DNA of 64,000 nucleotides from an uncultured Aquimarina sp. (GTDB lineage Bacteria > Bacteroidota > Bacteroidia > Flavobacteriales > Flavobacteriaceae): assembly GCA_947498765.1 (NCBI GenBank), contig CANMLG010000012.1, positions 1 to 64,000 on the forward strand, in the 5' to 3' direction. Each line of letters begins with the position of its first letter. Position 1 is the stretch's first letter. Positions 34,565-42,740 of the stretch are shown here, piece after piece. A program made the position numbers and the translations under genes. The notes below the pieces were generated by a model. The model saw nothing but the letters and a program-made list of their open reading frames with translations. It ran no database searches and was not told the origin of the DNA.

Positions 34565-34729
34565 ATGAGTGAACATGATGAAATACTAAACGCCATAAAT
34601 TTTCTTAAATCTGAAGTAAATTTAGGTTTTAAAAGTATAAACAAAAGACTTGATGGGATTGAAAATGAATTAAGAAAAATAGATACTGTACTTGGTTATC
34701 AAGAACAATATGACAATATCCCCTCTTAA
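34565..34729 (+). CDS. Small coiled-coil protein (54 residues)
   Basis: ATG 34565 to TAA 34727-34729 encodes 54 residues: MSEHDEILNAINFLKSEV, then GFKSINKRLDGIENELRKID and a short polar tail. The central part has heptad spacing of Ile/Leu typical of a short coiled coil. The start has an A-rich leader (AAACTTACGTAAAA). No family recognised. It lies 43 bp from the left end of the insertion sequence and may be a survivor of the locus that the element entered. Confidence 0.55.
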   Translation: MSEHDEILNAINFLKSEVNLGFKSINKRLDGIENELRKIDTVLGYQEQYDNIPS

Positions 34730-34772
34730 ATTGCTTAGTAGCACTATCAGGTATCTATATACATGTATATAT

Positions 34773-34805
34773 CCCGATCGCGCGGATTTGCACCTTAAAT
34801 CCGTA
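34773..34805 (+). repeat. Left terminal inverted repeat of the IS element
   Basis: CCCGATCGCGCGGATTTGCA and the following 13 bases to GTA are the perfect inverse of 36399-36431. After one mismatch GTCT also matches. The GC-rich tip contrasts sharply with the surroundings. Confidence 0.95.
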
Positions 34806-34817
34806 GGTCTATAGGAT

Positions 34818-34862
34818 AAAACAACCGCAAACTCTTTATTGATAAAGGTTTGCGGTTTTATG
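34818..34862. terminator. Hairpin inside the IS leader
   Basis: ACCGCAAAC...GTTTGCGGT forms the base of a stem with CTTTAT/ATAAAG above it, and TTTTATG follows. It lies between the left end and the transposase start, where it could block read-through transcription into the transposase. Confidence 0.65.
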
Positions 34863-34899
34863 TGTTTTCACCTAAATTGGTGTAGCTACAAAACACATT

Positions 34900-36195
34900 A
34901 TGAAAGTATTAAAATCTGAACAGATAAATCCATTTGGAGGGTTAAATTTTGTCATTGATGAATTTGAAAGACTTGGCTTAGGTTCATTTCTAACTGCTAA
35001 TTTACCTAGTTTAGCCCCTCAATGTTCTTATGATTGGAAGGATATTCTATACTCTTTTTGGTCAATTTATTTTTGTGGAGGTGATTGCATTGAAGATATT
35101 TCATCTAATCTAAAAGGACACTTAGATCATAATCCATTTTTTAAAATCCCTAGTCCTGATAGGATATTAGATAGGATGAAAGAATTATCCTTACCAAAGG
35201 ATCTATTCACCCTACCTAGGGGTACAAGTTTACATCAGTTTAGTTTACATCATTTTTTGAATGAGTTAAATTTAAAATTGTTACAGAAACTGAACTTACC
35301 TGCACATGAGAATCATACTTTAGATTATGATAATACCATTTTGTTTACTAATAAATTGGATAGCCGATCAACATATAAAAAATCATTTGGATACTGTCCT
35401 GGAGTAGGTATAATTGAAAATAAAATTGTTTTTGTAGAAAATAGAAATGGGAATAGCGCAGCAAAAGATTTACAATTTGAAACACTCACACGAATGTTTG
35501 AAGAACTAAAAAAACAAAATATAAATATCGATTCTTTTAGAGCTGATGCAGCTTCTTACCAAGTTAATGTTATAGATTTAGTCTCAAAAAACACTAATAA
35601 ATTTTTTATTAGGGCTTGTATGAGTGCCGCTCTAGCTCAAAGAATTTCTGAGATTAATAATTGGGTTAAAATTGAAACAAATTCAGAAACAATTTTTAGA
35701 GGAGAAATTACTTTTACACCATTTATACGGACTTTAAAAAGAAAAAGAGAACTTTATAAAGCCAAAGATTATAGGTTAGTAGTTACTAAAATTGAACGAA
35801 AGGACAAGCAAGTTAATTTATTTACAAAAGATGCATACTTATATTCTGCCATTATAACCAACGACTACGATTTATCAGTAAATGAAGTGGTAAGCTTTTA
35901 TAATCAACGTGGTGCTATAGAAAAAGAATTTGATGTACTCAAAAACGATTTTGGATGGAATAACCTACCTTTTTCTAAACTAGAACAAAACACCGTTTTT
36001 TTAATGTTTACTGCAATGTGCAGAAACTTATACCAATACATTATAGAGAAATTCTCAACAAAATATGAAGGATTGAATCCTAAATACAGAATTAAAAAAT
36101 TCATTTTTAGATTTATAGCTATACCTGCAAAATGGATAAAAACATCCAGACAACAAAAACTTAGGGTTTATGGAAATATTCATTTTAAAACCTAA
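34900..36195 (+). CDS. IS1380-family transposase
   Basis: A 431-residue DDE transposase. The family-typical segments are visible: an N-terminal region with LFTLPRGTSLHQFSLHHFLN, the first catalytic Asp in TLDYDNTILF (about 150), the second in FRADAASYQVNVIDL (about 218), and the C-terminal YNQRGAIEKEFDVLKNDFGW, where the YxxRxxxE signature supplies the catalytic Glu. The gene is intact with a normal length and no frameshift, so the element is potentially active. A short hairpin ends the transcription unit at 36229. Confidence 0.93.
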   Translation: MKVLKSEQINPFGGLNFVIDEFERLGLGSFLTANLPSLAPQCSYDWKDILYSFWSIYFCGGDCIEDISSNLKGHLDHNPFFKIPSPDRILDRMKELSLPKDLFTLPRGTSLHQFSLHHFLNELNLKLLQKLNLPAHENHTLDYDNTILFTNKLDSRSTYKKSFGYCPGVGIIENKIVFVENRNGNSAAKDLQFETLTRMFEELKKQNINIDSFRADAASYQVNVIDLVSKNTNKFFIRACMSAALAQRISEINNWVKIETNSETIFRGEITFTPFIRTLKRKRELYKAKDYRLVVTKIERKDKQVNLFTKDAYLYSAIITNDYDLSVNEVVSFYNQRGAIEKEFDVLKNDFGWNNLPFSKLEQNTVFLMFTAMCRNLYQYIIEKFSTKYEGLNPKYRIKKFIFRFIAIPAKWIKTSRQQKLRVYGNIHFKT

Positions 36196-36228
36196 AAATT
36201 AAATGACAACAATTTATGAAAAAGGCAA

Positions 36229-36249
36229 AACCCCAACTTGTTTGGGGTT
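36229..36249 (+). terminator. Hairpin after the transposase gene
   Basis: AACCCCAA / TTGGGGTT with a 5-nt loop, 33 bp past the transposase stop and inside the IS. No long T-tract follows, so efficiency is uncertain. Confidence 0.5.
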
Positions 36250-36398
36250 AAAGTGTTTGGATATGCACTGTTAAAGACAGTGATTTTATGTTTTCTGGAC
36301 TAAAAAAAAGAAAGTAAATACAAAAAAGTCAAACTTTTCAATTCTAAAACGAAATAAAAATTAAATATTCCTTATAATTAATCTCTAATTTAAAGACT

Positions 36399-36431
36399 TA
36401 CGGATTTAAGGTGCAAATCCGCGCGATCGGG
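36399..36431 (-). repeat. Right terminal inverted repeat of the IS element
   Basis: Perfect 33-bp inverse of 34773-34805, ending CGCGCGATCGGG. The next base begins an open frame belonging to the disrupted gene. Confidence 0.95.
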
Positions 36432-36578
36432 ATAGCTCCTGAAGTTGAAAATAGAAAATTAAAAATTTCTGAGAATTTAATTTTTAACGGAGAGAAAAAA
36501 TGGTATAAAATTTCCAATGGAGAAAGAGGGGAATTTGTTGAAAATATAGATAAAATAAACGAAAATGGCAGTATATAA
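36432..36578 (+). pseudogene. 3' fragment of a gene decapitated by the IS
   Basis: From the right edge of the insertion sequence a frame of 48 codons runs to TAA 36576-36578: IAPEVENRKLKISENLIFNG, EKKWYKISNGERGEFVENID, KINENGSI. The frame stays open back into the terminal repeat, there is no start codon of its own in a sensible place, and no matching 5' part exists on the other side of the element. Its stop overlaps the start of the next gene by 14 bp, a tight coupling typical of functional pairs such as toxin and immunity genes. Family not recognised. Confidence 0.7.
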
Positions 36579-37212
36579 TAAAAGTGATTTTTTGAGACAA
36601 GCAGACCAATTAATCCCAAATGATTTTTTACGATTGGGTAGTGAAGCTATATATATAAAAGAAGAAAATTCAAAAAAGATTGAATTAGCGGTTACTAGTG
36701 CAAATTATTTTCCTCACAGTGTAGTGTTCACAGGTATAGTAGCGGAAATTACATTTGTTGAGGTTGAAACAATTTTTAATGAAATTTATAAAAGCTATGA
36801 ATTACCAAGTAATTCTGTAATACATCCGCAAACTGTAAATATTAATTTATCAAATGCACAAGGAGTTGATCTAAATTTCCTTTATAAAAATCAAGTTTCT
36901 AATGATAATGATTTTAATACTATACGACCTATGCTCGAATCACTAATTGATGAATCAATTGTTTTTTTTGAACAATTTGTCGGGTTAACACAGTTATATG
37001 AGTACTTAGAAAACCTAGATCAAAGAGACAAGGCTAGGTTTATTTCTCAACCTTTTTCGTTTAGATATATGATAATAAAAAAATTAGTTAATGCTGAAGA
37101 TTTTGATTCATATGCGCAAAATATGATAGAGGTTAGAAGATCAAAAGGAGATAATATTCGAGCTGATTTTGCAGAGGCACTATACGAAAAGCTAAAAACA
37201 TTAGATAATTAG
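36565..37212 (+). CDS. Hypothetical protein coupled to the disrupted gene (possible immunity protein)
   Basis: A 215-residue cytoplasmic protein starting at ATG 36565 within the end of the truncated gene. It begins MAVYNKSDFLRQADQLIPND and contains mixed beta segments (VVFTGIVAEITFVEVETIF, TVNINLSNAQGVDLNFLY) and a helical C-terminus (FEQFVGLTQLYEYLENLDQR, DFAEALYEKLKTLDN). No signal peptide or membrane segment. Not recognised. The 14-bp overlap, acidic composition and position after a gene 3' end would fit an immunity protein of a toxin pair, but this rests on context alone. Confidence 0.6.
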   Translation: MAVYNKSDFLRQADQLIPNDFLRLGSEAIYIKEENSKKIELAVTSANYFPHSVVFTGIVAEITFVEVETIFNEIYKSYELPSNSVIHPQTVNINLSNAQGVDLNFLYKNQVSNDNDFNTIRPMLESLIDESIVFFEQFVGLTQLYEYLENLDQRDKARFISQPFSFRYMIIKKLVNAEDFDSYAQNMIEVRRSKGDNIRADFAEALYEKLKTLDN

Positions 37213-37338
37213 ATATTGGAAAAGGTGGAGATATTATTGTGTAGCACTCCTCCCTCGCTATTGTCTGAAAAAAAGTAATGTAGACAAGTAGCAGAATACA
37301 GAAACAAAAGATATTAAGAAATAACAAGACACGATACA

Positions 37339-37491
37339 ATGCCAGAAACACAAATCACTACTCGATATTAGCCTTCATTAGCTTCTATAATTTCTACTGA
37401 GGAATTACCAGAACTATTAGGCTTTTTAAAAGAAGTTATAGCTGGGCTTTTAGGGCTGTCTGATTACGTTGGCATAGTACACAAACAATAG
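37339..37491 (+). pseudogene. Small ORF interrupted by an in-frame amber codon
   Basis: ATG 37339 reads MPETQITTRY, then TAG at 37369-37371, then continues in frame PSLASIISTEELPELLGFLK and EVIAGLLGLSDYVGIVHKQ to TAG 37489-37491. Without the internal TAG it would be a 50-residue protein with an amphipathic hydrophobic C-terminal half. It is probably a decayed small gene. The rest of the 37213-37604 gap shows only further short out-of-frame fragments. Confidence 0.45.
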
Positions 37492-37604
37492 ATCATGACA
37501 TGATTACAAAGTTTTTCAAATCACTACACAAAAAACCAAAAACATATAACACCCAATTAAATAGACACCTACCTTTACAGAAAATGCAAACAAAACCCAA
37601 GCTT

Positions 37605-38720
37605 ATGGAAACATTTAAACAACTAAGCTTTTTTATGCTTGTTTTTCTCAGTTTAAGTTGTGCTAAAAAAACAAGCTCTAAAACTGATAAAACAGAACAA
37701 TTACAAGTAGTTCAAATTGATTTTGATAAAATTGACGCAGAAAAAAGATTAAAGAAAAATGAAGAATCAAATAAAAGGAATGATCAAAAAAAAGATATAA
37801 TACAGAAAAAACAAATTAAAGACACCATTATATGGCAAGTATATTTAGGTAGTGGCTTTAAACGTATGTTTTATGGTAAAGTTAAATCTAGTGAAGAAGT
37901 AATGTATTACATGCATAAAGATGCGCATGGCAACTATACAAAAAGTACTAAACGATACTATAAAAGAGGAATTGACTTACCTTGGAATTTTAAAGTAGAA
38001 TTTGATTCTTTAGGAAGACAAAAAAGAAATATCACATACACTTACGAAACCACTCAAAGTAATATCCAAAAAATAGGAAGTGAATTTGTTTATAACAATA
38101 AAGGTAGACTAATACGAGAAAAAGTATTAGAAAAGGACAGGGATGGTTTCTTCTCAGTTTCTGGAAATAAGTTTGCTTACAGAGCTGATGGTAAACAAGC
38201 ATATCGTTTATTAATTAATCACGATGACGATGATAAAAACATGTGGACCGAAGATAGCTTAGTATTTAAATACAATAAACAAGGTGATTTAATTGACTCT
38301 CAAAAATGGGAAGTTTTAGAAGGTAATTCCAATTTAGAACTAGTAAGAGATTATGCAAACCCCATTGTACATGAATATGACACTAAAGGAAGGTTAATTG
38401 AAAGTAAAGAGGAGGATGGTATACATGATATCTATAAATACAAAAATGGAAAGCTGTACACACAGACCAGACATTTATATGGCAAAACCAATGAGTATGT
38501 ATACTACCCTACAGGCATTATAAAGTCGGCCAAATTACGCACTACTATGTCTGTAGGCGATTTTGAATTTAATGAGTTTGGACAGGTAGAGTTTCTTAAC
38601 GGAAAACGAGTAGCCAAATTTTTTAACTATGATGCTTATGGCAATTGGACCGAGCGTATTTCATACAAAGAAAATGGCGTACCCGAAACCTATACCAAAC
38701 GAATACTAACATACTACTAA
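37605..38720 (+). CDS. Lipoprotein with RHS/YD-like repeats
   Basis: The frame opens at 37500, but ATG 37605 begins a lipoprotein signal (METFKQLSFFMLVFLSLSCAKK, Cys at about 19), giving about 371 residues. A charged linker precedes a beta-rich body of RHS/YD-type motifs: VEFDSLGRQKRNITYTYE, FVYNNKGRLIREKVLE, VHEYDTKGRLIESKEE, FFNYDAYGNWTERISY. Isolated YD-like lipoproteins are common in Bacteroidota and their role is unknown. No core RHS self-cleavage or toxin domain is seen. It is the last gene of the accessory island and is probably complete. Confidence 0.72.
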   Translation: METFKQLSFFMLVFLSLSCAKKTSSKTDKTEQLQVVQIDFDKIDAEKRLKKNEESNKRNDQKKDIIQKKQIKDTIIWQVYLGSGFKRMFYGKVKSSEEVMYYMHKDAHGNYTKSTKRYYKRGIDLPWNFKVEFDSLGRQKRNITYTYETTQSNIQKIGSEFVYNNKGRLIREKVLEKDRDGFFSVSGNKFAYRADGKQAYRLLINHDDDDKNMWTEDSLVFKYNKQGDLIDSQKWEVLEGNSNLELVRDYANPIVHEYDTKGRLIESKEEDGIHDIYKYKNGKLYTQTRHLYGKTNEYVYYPTGIIKSAKLRTTMSVGDFEFNEFGQVEFLNGKRVAKFFNYDAYGNWTERISYKENGVPETYTKRILTYY

Positions 38721-39035
38721 CAAATGGAAATAGCACACATCATTTTATAAAACATTAAAAAACAGAAAAGGCTCAATAATTAAGTAATAATACGATTACT
38801 GTAGGAAAAAAAGATGCATTGCTCTAAAAAAAAAACTGTTTGACTAATTTACACTATAGCAATCTATATTAATTAGTATAAATCAAAACGTTACAAGGCT
38901 CTACTAAAAATACAACTAGCACGAAAATACTTAGACTTAACATATTTTATATGTACAATACGTTATCAATAAAATTGGCATACTCTCAATAATTTTATTT
39001 TAAATTGAAAAAACCATAATTTTTCGAAAAAGCAT

Positions 39036-39066
39036 TTTTTTATTGCAACATTGTTGCAATAAAAAA
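39036..39066 (+). promoter_or_regulatory. Candidate Zur operator overlapping the promoter of the zinc operon
   Basis: A perfect palindrome with arms TTTTTATTGCAAC / GTTGCAATAAAAA around ATT, 42 bp before ATG 39108. TATTTTCG at 39068-39075 resembles the -7 element TAnnTTTG, and the TTG at 39043-39045 within the palindrome lies 22 bp upstream of it, in -33 position, so a bound repressor would block the promoter. The first genes downstream and the Fur-family gene at 42019 support Zur. The rest of the 38721-39107 gap shows nothing. Confidence 0.65.
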
Positions 39067-39107
39067 GTATTTTCGCGTTGTAAAAATAAACAAATAATTA
39101 ATTTACT

Positions 39108-39665
39108 ATGAAAACGAAATCAATTGTATTTGCATTCTTAGCCCTTGGAATTTCATTCACTTCTTGTAGTGATGATGATCCAGTAATAGAAAACCAAGAA
39201 GAAGTAATTACCAACGTAAACTTTACCCTTACTGCTACTGGAGCCGATCCAGTAACTTTTACATGGGTAGATGCTGATGGTGAAGGACCCGGAGCACCAG
39301 TTGTTGTAGGTGGTACACTTAAAGCCAACACTACTTATACGGCTAATTTAGAACTTTTAAACGTTCAAAATGAAGAAACGGATAATGTTACTACTGAAAT
39401 TAAAGAAGAAGACGAAGATCACCAATTATTTTATACAACCAACATTAGTGGTTTAAGTGTTGCTTATACTGACGAAGATGAAGATGGAAACCCCTTAGGT
39501 TTAGCAACCACTATTACAACAGGTGACGCTGCTAAAGGATCAATTACTATTTTGTTAAGACACGAACCTAACAAAGGTGCCGAAGGAGTTGCCGAAGGAA
39601 ATATTGCAAATGCAGGTGGAGCAAATGAATTAGATGCAACTTTTGATATTGATGTCGTTGAGTAA
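39108..39665 (+). CDS. Lipoprotein of the zinc operon
   Basis: A 185-residue lipoprotein with lipobox GISFTSCSDDDP (Cys at about 21), then a beta-sandwich-like acidic domain (NVNFTLTATGADPVTFTWVD, KANTTYTANLELLNVQNEET, GSITILLRHEPNKGAEG). Similar short lipoproteins adjoin TonB receptors in flavobacteria and are sometimes annotated as type 1 periplasmic-binding-fold proteins. The many Asp/Glu residues and DEDHQLF could serve in metal capture, which is inference. Its stop overlaps the start of the receptor gene by 14 bp, so the two are translationally coupled. Confidence 0.75.
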   Translation: MKTKSIVFAFLALGISFTSCSDDDPVIENQEEVITNVNFTLTATGADPVTFTWVDADGEGPGAPVVVGGTLKANTTYTANLELLNVQNEETDNVTTEIKEEDEDHQLFYTTNISGLSVAYTDEDEDGNPLGLATTITTGDAAKGSITILLRHEPNKGAEGVAEGNIANAGGANELDATFDIDVVE

Positions 39666-42015
39666 ACTAAAATTTATTACACTATTATTTATTGTAGTGC
39701 CCTTTATAGGATTTTCGCAAAACTGTACCCTTACATTAACTGGTCATATCAGCGATGTGGGTACAGGCGAACCTATACCATACGCTAATATATTTGTTAG
39801 CGAAACTAAAAAAGGTACCGTAAGTGATAGTTCTGGTCACTTTAAATTAACAAACTTGTGTACAGGGGATTACCATATTACACTGAGTCATATTGGTTGC
39901 GAATCCAAAAAAGTTTTTGTAAAAATTGAAGAAAAAGATATTGATCTAAATCTTAAATTAACACATTCTGTTCATGACCTGGACAATGTAGCCTTATCTT
40001 CATCTTCTAAATCAAAAACTACACAAAAAGTTGAAATCATAAACGAGCGTTTTATTAGCGACAATGCTGGTAAAAATTTAGCTGATATCACTTCATCCAT
40101 TGTTGGCGTAAGCACCATTAAAACGGGTAATAGTATTGGTAAACCTATTATAAATGGACTTTTCGGCAACAGAATTAGTATTTTAAACAATGGAATTCCC
40201 CAAAGTGGACAGCAATGGGGGATTGATCATAGCCCCGAAATTGATCCTTTGGTGGCCAATAAAATAAGTGTTATTAAAGGAACAGCAGGCCTAGAATATC
40301 TTGGTGCTCCTTTGGGAGGAGTAATTTTAGTGGAGCCCGAAAAAATAGAGAAGGAACCGCATTTACACGGAAAAACAAATTACTTTTTTGAAAGTAATGG
40401 CCTAAGCAATGGTATAAACTTACAATTACAACAATACCCTTCTAATATTGGCTGGAAAGCTAACGCTACTTTTAGACGTAGCGGTGATCTGAGCACACCA
40501 GATTACACCTTAATCAATACAGGAGTACAAGAAATAAATTTAGCCCTTCAACTCGAAAAAGAATTTTCAAAAAAACTAAAAACCGATTTTTACTTTAGCA
40601 CATTTAATACCACACTTGCTATATTACGTGCTTCTCAAATTGGTAATGCTTTAAACTTAAAAGAAATTACTGAACGAGGTATCCCCTTTATTACTGGTAG
40701 TAGTAGTTTTAATATTGATGCTCCCAAACAAAAGGTAAATCATCATTTAGCTAAGTTCCATTCAAAATATTCAATTGATTTTTCACAATGGGTAACTATT
40801 GATTTTGCAGGGCAATTAAATCAAAGAAAAGAATTTGATAGAAGGCGTGGTGGCCGTTCTAACCGACCCGCCTTAAGTTTAGATCAATACACGATATATA
40901 TTGGAGGGAAATATTTTAAACGATTTTCTTCAGGCTTTAATTTAAAGTCAGGAATTCAATACAACTTTATTGATAATGAAAACCAGGCTGGTACAGGTGT
41001 ATTACCTTTAATACCAGATTACACTTCACATCAAATAGGTTTGTTTACCACCCTAACAAAATCCTATAAAAAATCAGTCTTTGAATTTGGGGCACGTTAT
41101 GATAATATAAATCAACATGTAGCTACCATTACACGAGACCTCCCTATTCGTGTTGAACGTTTTGATAATTCATTTCATAATATAAGCACTTCAGTTGGTT
41201 GGAATTTTGCCATTAACCCACACCTTTCAATTTCCTATAATTTAGGCTATGCAACACGTAACCCAGCAATTAATGAATTATACAGCTCCGGCTTACACCA
41301 AGGTGTAGCTGCTCTTGAATTTGGTGATCCAAATTTAAAAAATGAAAAAGCAATTAAAACAACCCTAGGCATTACAGGGGATATTAAAGAAAAGTTTTCC
41401 TTTGAAGCTCATGGGTACTTTCAAAAATTTGACGATTATATTTTTCTAAATCCTCGTGGCCAAATACAAAGAATCGCACGAGGTGCTTTTTTAGTATTTA
41501 ACTATGAACAAACAAATGCTCAAATTGCTGGACTAGATCTTTCAACAGCTTATCAATTTACAGCATCATTACAAATAAAAGCTACAGCCAGTTTAATAGA
41601 TGCGAAAAATATAACCGACAATAATACGTTGATTTACACACCTACTAATACTTTTACAGGAAGTGTTACTTATGAATATCCTAAGGCAATTCCATTTATA
41701 GGTTCAAAAAAATTGGAAAATTTAAAACTTACTGTAAAAAATGAATACGTAAGCGAGTCAACTACCGAAGACGAGGAATATATCTATTTTGAAAATAACA
41801 TAAAGAAAAGCTTTTTTATAGCCCCACCAAAAGCCTATAATTTATTGAGCTTGCAAAGCTCAACTGATATTCAATTAAATAAAACAAGGCTTAGAATAAC
41901 GGGTAACATAACTAATATTTTAAATACCACATATACCAATTACTTAGATAGGCAACGCTATTTCGTTGTTGCTCAAGGGATCAATGCCACACTAGGAATG
42001 AGTTTAAAATTTTAA
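39652..42015 (+). CDS. ZnuD-like TonB-dependent receptor
   Basis: An outer-membrane receptor of about 787 residues. ATG 39652 starts the signal peptide (MSLSKLKFITLLFIVVPFIG) and is preferred to 39634. A CarboxypepD_reg domain (about 25-110) precedes the plug, which carries ISILNNGIPQSGQQWGIDHS, then EIDPLVANKISVIKGTAGLE and GGVILVEP, the pattern of ZnuD-type zinc receptors. The barrel ends in LGMSLKF. It overlaps the upstream lipoprotein gene and is followed after 3 bp by the Fur-family gene, so the three form an operon under the palindrome at 39036. Confidence 0.85.
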   Translation: MSLSKLKFITLLFIVVPFIGFSQNCTLTLTGHISDVGTGEPIPYANIFVSETKKGTVSDSSGHFKLTNLCTGDYHITLSHIGCESKKVFVKIEEKDIDLNLKLTHSVHDLDNVALSSSSKSKTTQKVEIINERFISDNAGKNLADITSSIVGVSTIKTGNSIGKPIINGLFGNRISILNNGIPQSGQQWGIDHSPEIDPLVANKISVIKGTAGLEYLGAPLGGVILVEPEKIEKEPHLHGKTNYFFESNGLSNGINLQLQQYPSNIGWKANATFRRSGDLSTPDYTLINTGVQEINLALQLEKEFSKKLKTDFYFSTFNTTLAILRASQIGNALNLKEITERGIPFITGSSSFNIDAPKQKVNHHLAKFHSKYSIDFSQWVTIDFAGQLNQRKEFDRRRGGRSNRPALSLDQYTIYIGGKYFKRFSSGFNLKSGIQYNFIDNENQAGTGVLPLIPDYTSHQIGLFTTLTKSYKKSVFEFGARYDNINQHVATITRDLPIRVERFDNSFHNISTSVGWNFAINPHLSISYNLGYATRNPAINELYSSGLHQGVAALEFGDPNLKNEKAIKTTLGITGDIKEKFSFEAHGYFQKFDDYIFLNPRGQIQRIARGAFLVFNYEQTNAQIAGLDLSTAYQFTASLQIKATASLIDAKNITDNNTLIYTPTNTFTGSVTYEYPKAIPFIGSKKLENLKLTVKNEYVSESTTEDEEYIYFENNIKKSFFIAPPKAYNLLSLQSSTDIQLNKTRLRITGNITNILNTTYTNYLDRQRYFVVAQGINATLGMSLKF

Positions 42016-42018
42016 ATT

Positions 42019-42447
42019 ATGCATACTAATCATGTAAACTTTGCAAAACAACTTTTAAAAACCCGCAATTTAAAAGCTACTACTACTCGTTTAGAATTGC
42101 TTCTAATTATTAAAAAATTTGGAAGTGCTATACCCTATACTAAAATACAAGAACAATTAATTGATACCGATCGTATAACACTATATCGCACCTTACAAAC
42201 CTTGTTAAACAAAGGAATTATCCATAAAGCCCTTACCAATAAAGAAGAAACTTATTATGCTTTATGCGGAAGTAATTGTACTATAGATACTCATGCCCAT
42301 GACCACGTTCACTTTAAATGTTCTGTTTGTCAAAATGTAACTTGCCAACATTTGAATGAAAAAATAACCATTGCACTACCCGACTTTACTATTGATAAAA
42401 TGCAAATACTACTAACAGGTATTTGTAATACTTGTAACCCTCATTAA
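42019..42447 (+). CDS. zur: Fur-family regulator, probable Zur
   Basis: A 142-residue Fur-family repressor. The winged helix occupies residues 1-80 (LKATTTRLELLLIIKKFG, DRITLYRTLQTLLNKGIIHK). The dimerisation domain has the structural CxxC pairs FKCSVCQNV and ICNTCNPH and a His-rich regulatory segment CTIDTHAHDHVHFKC. Fur proteins sense Fe, Zn, Mn or peroxide; the operon with a ZnuD-like receptor and the TTGCAA palindrome argue for zinc (Zur). It starts 3 bp after the receptor stop and presumably represses its own operon. Confidence 0.83.
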   Translation: MHTNHVNFAKQLLKTRNLKATTTRLELLLIIKKFGSAIPYTKIQEQLIDTDRITLYRTLQTLLNKGIIHKALTNKEETYYALCGSNCTIDTHAHDHVHFKCSVCQNVTCQHLNEKITIALPDFTIDKMQILLTGICNTCNPH

Positions 42448-42740
42448 ATAGCAAAAATTATTTTAGGGTAAATCTCTACATGATTGTCTTATACTTGAGA
42501 ACTATAGAAAACAACAATGAAAAAACTTGCTAAAGCAGCTATTGTAGTGCATCAATAGGTTCTAAAAAAATGAAATAATTTTAAGTACGCAATTGGAAAT
42601 ATGAATTACTTCCGAATCAATTAAAGAGTTAAATCGTACTTTATTTATAAATTTAAGCATTAGACATTGTTTATAAAGAACTAAATACCAGTAAAATAAT
42701 TAAATTACTACCTATTTAATTAATCGAAAACACTAATTCT
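42448..42740. other. Intergenic spacer between Zur and sigma-factor genes
   Basis: No credible gene. A 13-codon frame starting ATG 42517 (MKKLAKAAIVVHQ) looks like a signal-peptide start but stops at once, and is likely chance or debris. The spacer presumably carries the promoter of the sigma-factor gene; no clear -7/-33 pair stands out. Confidence 0.4.

Larger units (their letters stand above)
34773..36431 (+). mobile_element. Complete IS1380-type insertion sequence
   Basis: About 1659 bp bounded by 33-bp perfect inverted repeats starting CCC, with a single transposase gene, matching the size and organisation of the IS1380 family. Flanking tetranucleotides are ATAT (left) and ATAG (right), so an exact target duplication is not seen. 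A protein-coding frame begins right at the right edge with no counterpart on the left, implying loss of DNA next to the element. Confidence 0.9.

Noticed and set aside
34769..36435. Target-site duplication of the IS element
   Set aside because: Flanking bases ATAT and ATAG differ in the fourth position; three shared bases are not convincing in AT-rich DNA.
37605..38720. RHS/YD-repeat protein as a polymorphic toxin
   Set aside because: It is a short lipoprotein with a few YD-like motifs, no RHS core domain and no C-terminal toxin domain.
42517..42558. Short signal-peptide-like ORF MKKLAKAAIVVHQ
   Set aside because: Only 13 codons and no continuation in any frame; no evidence that it is translated.
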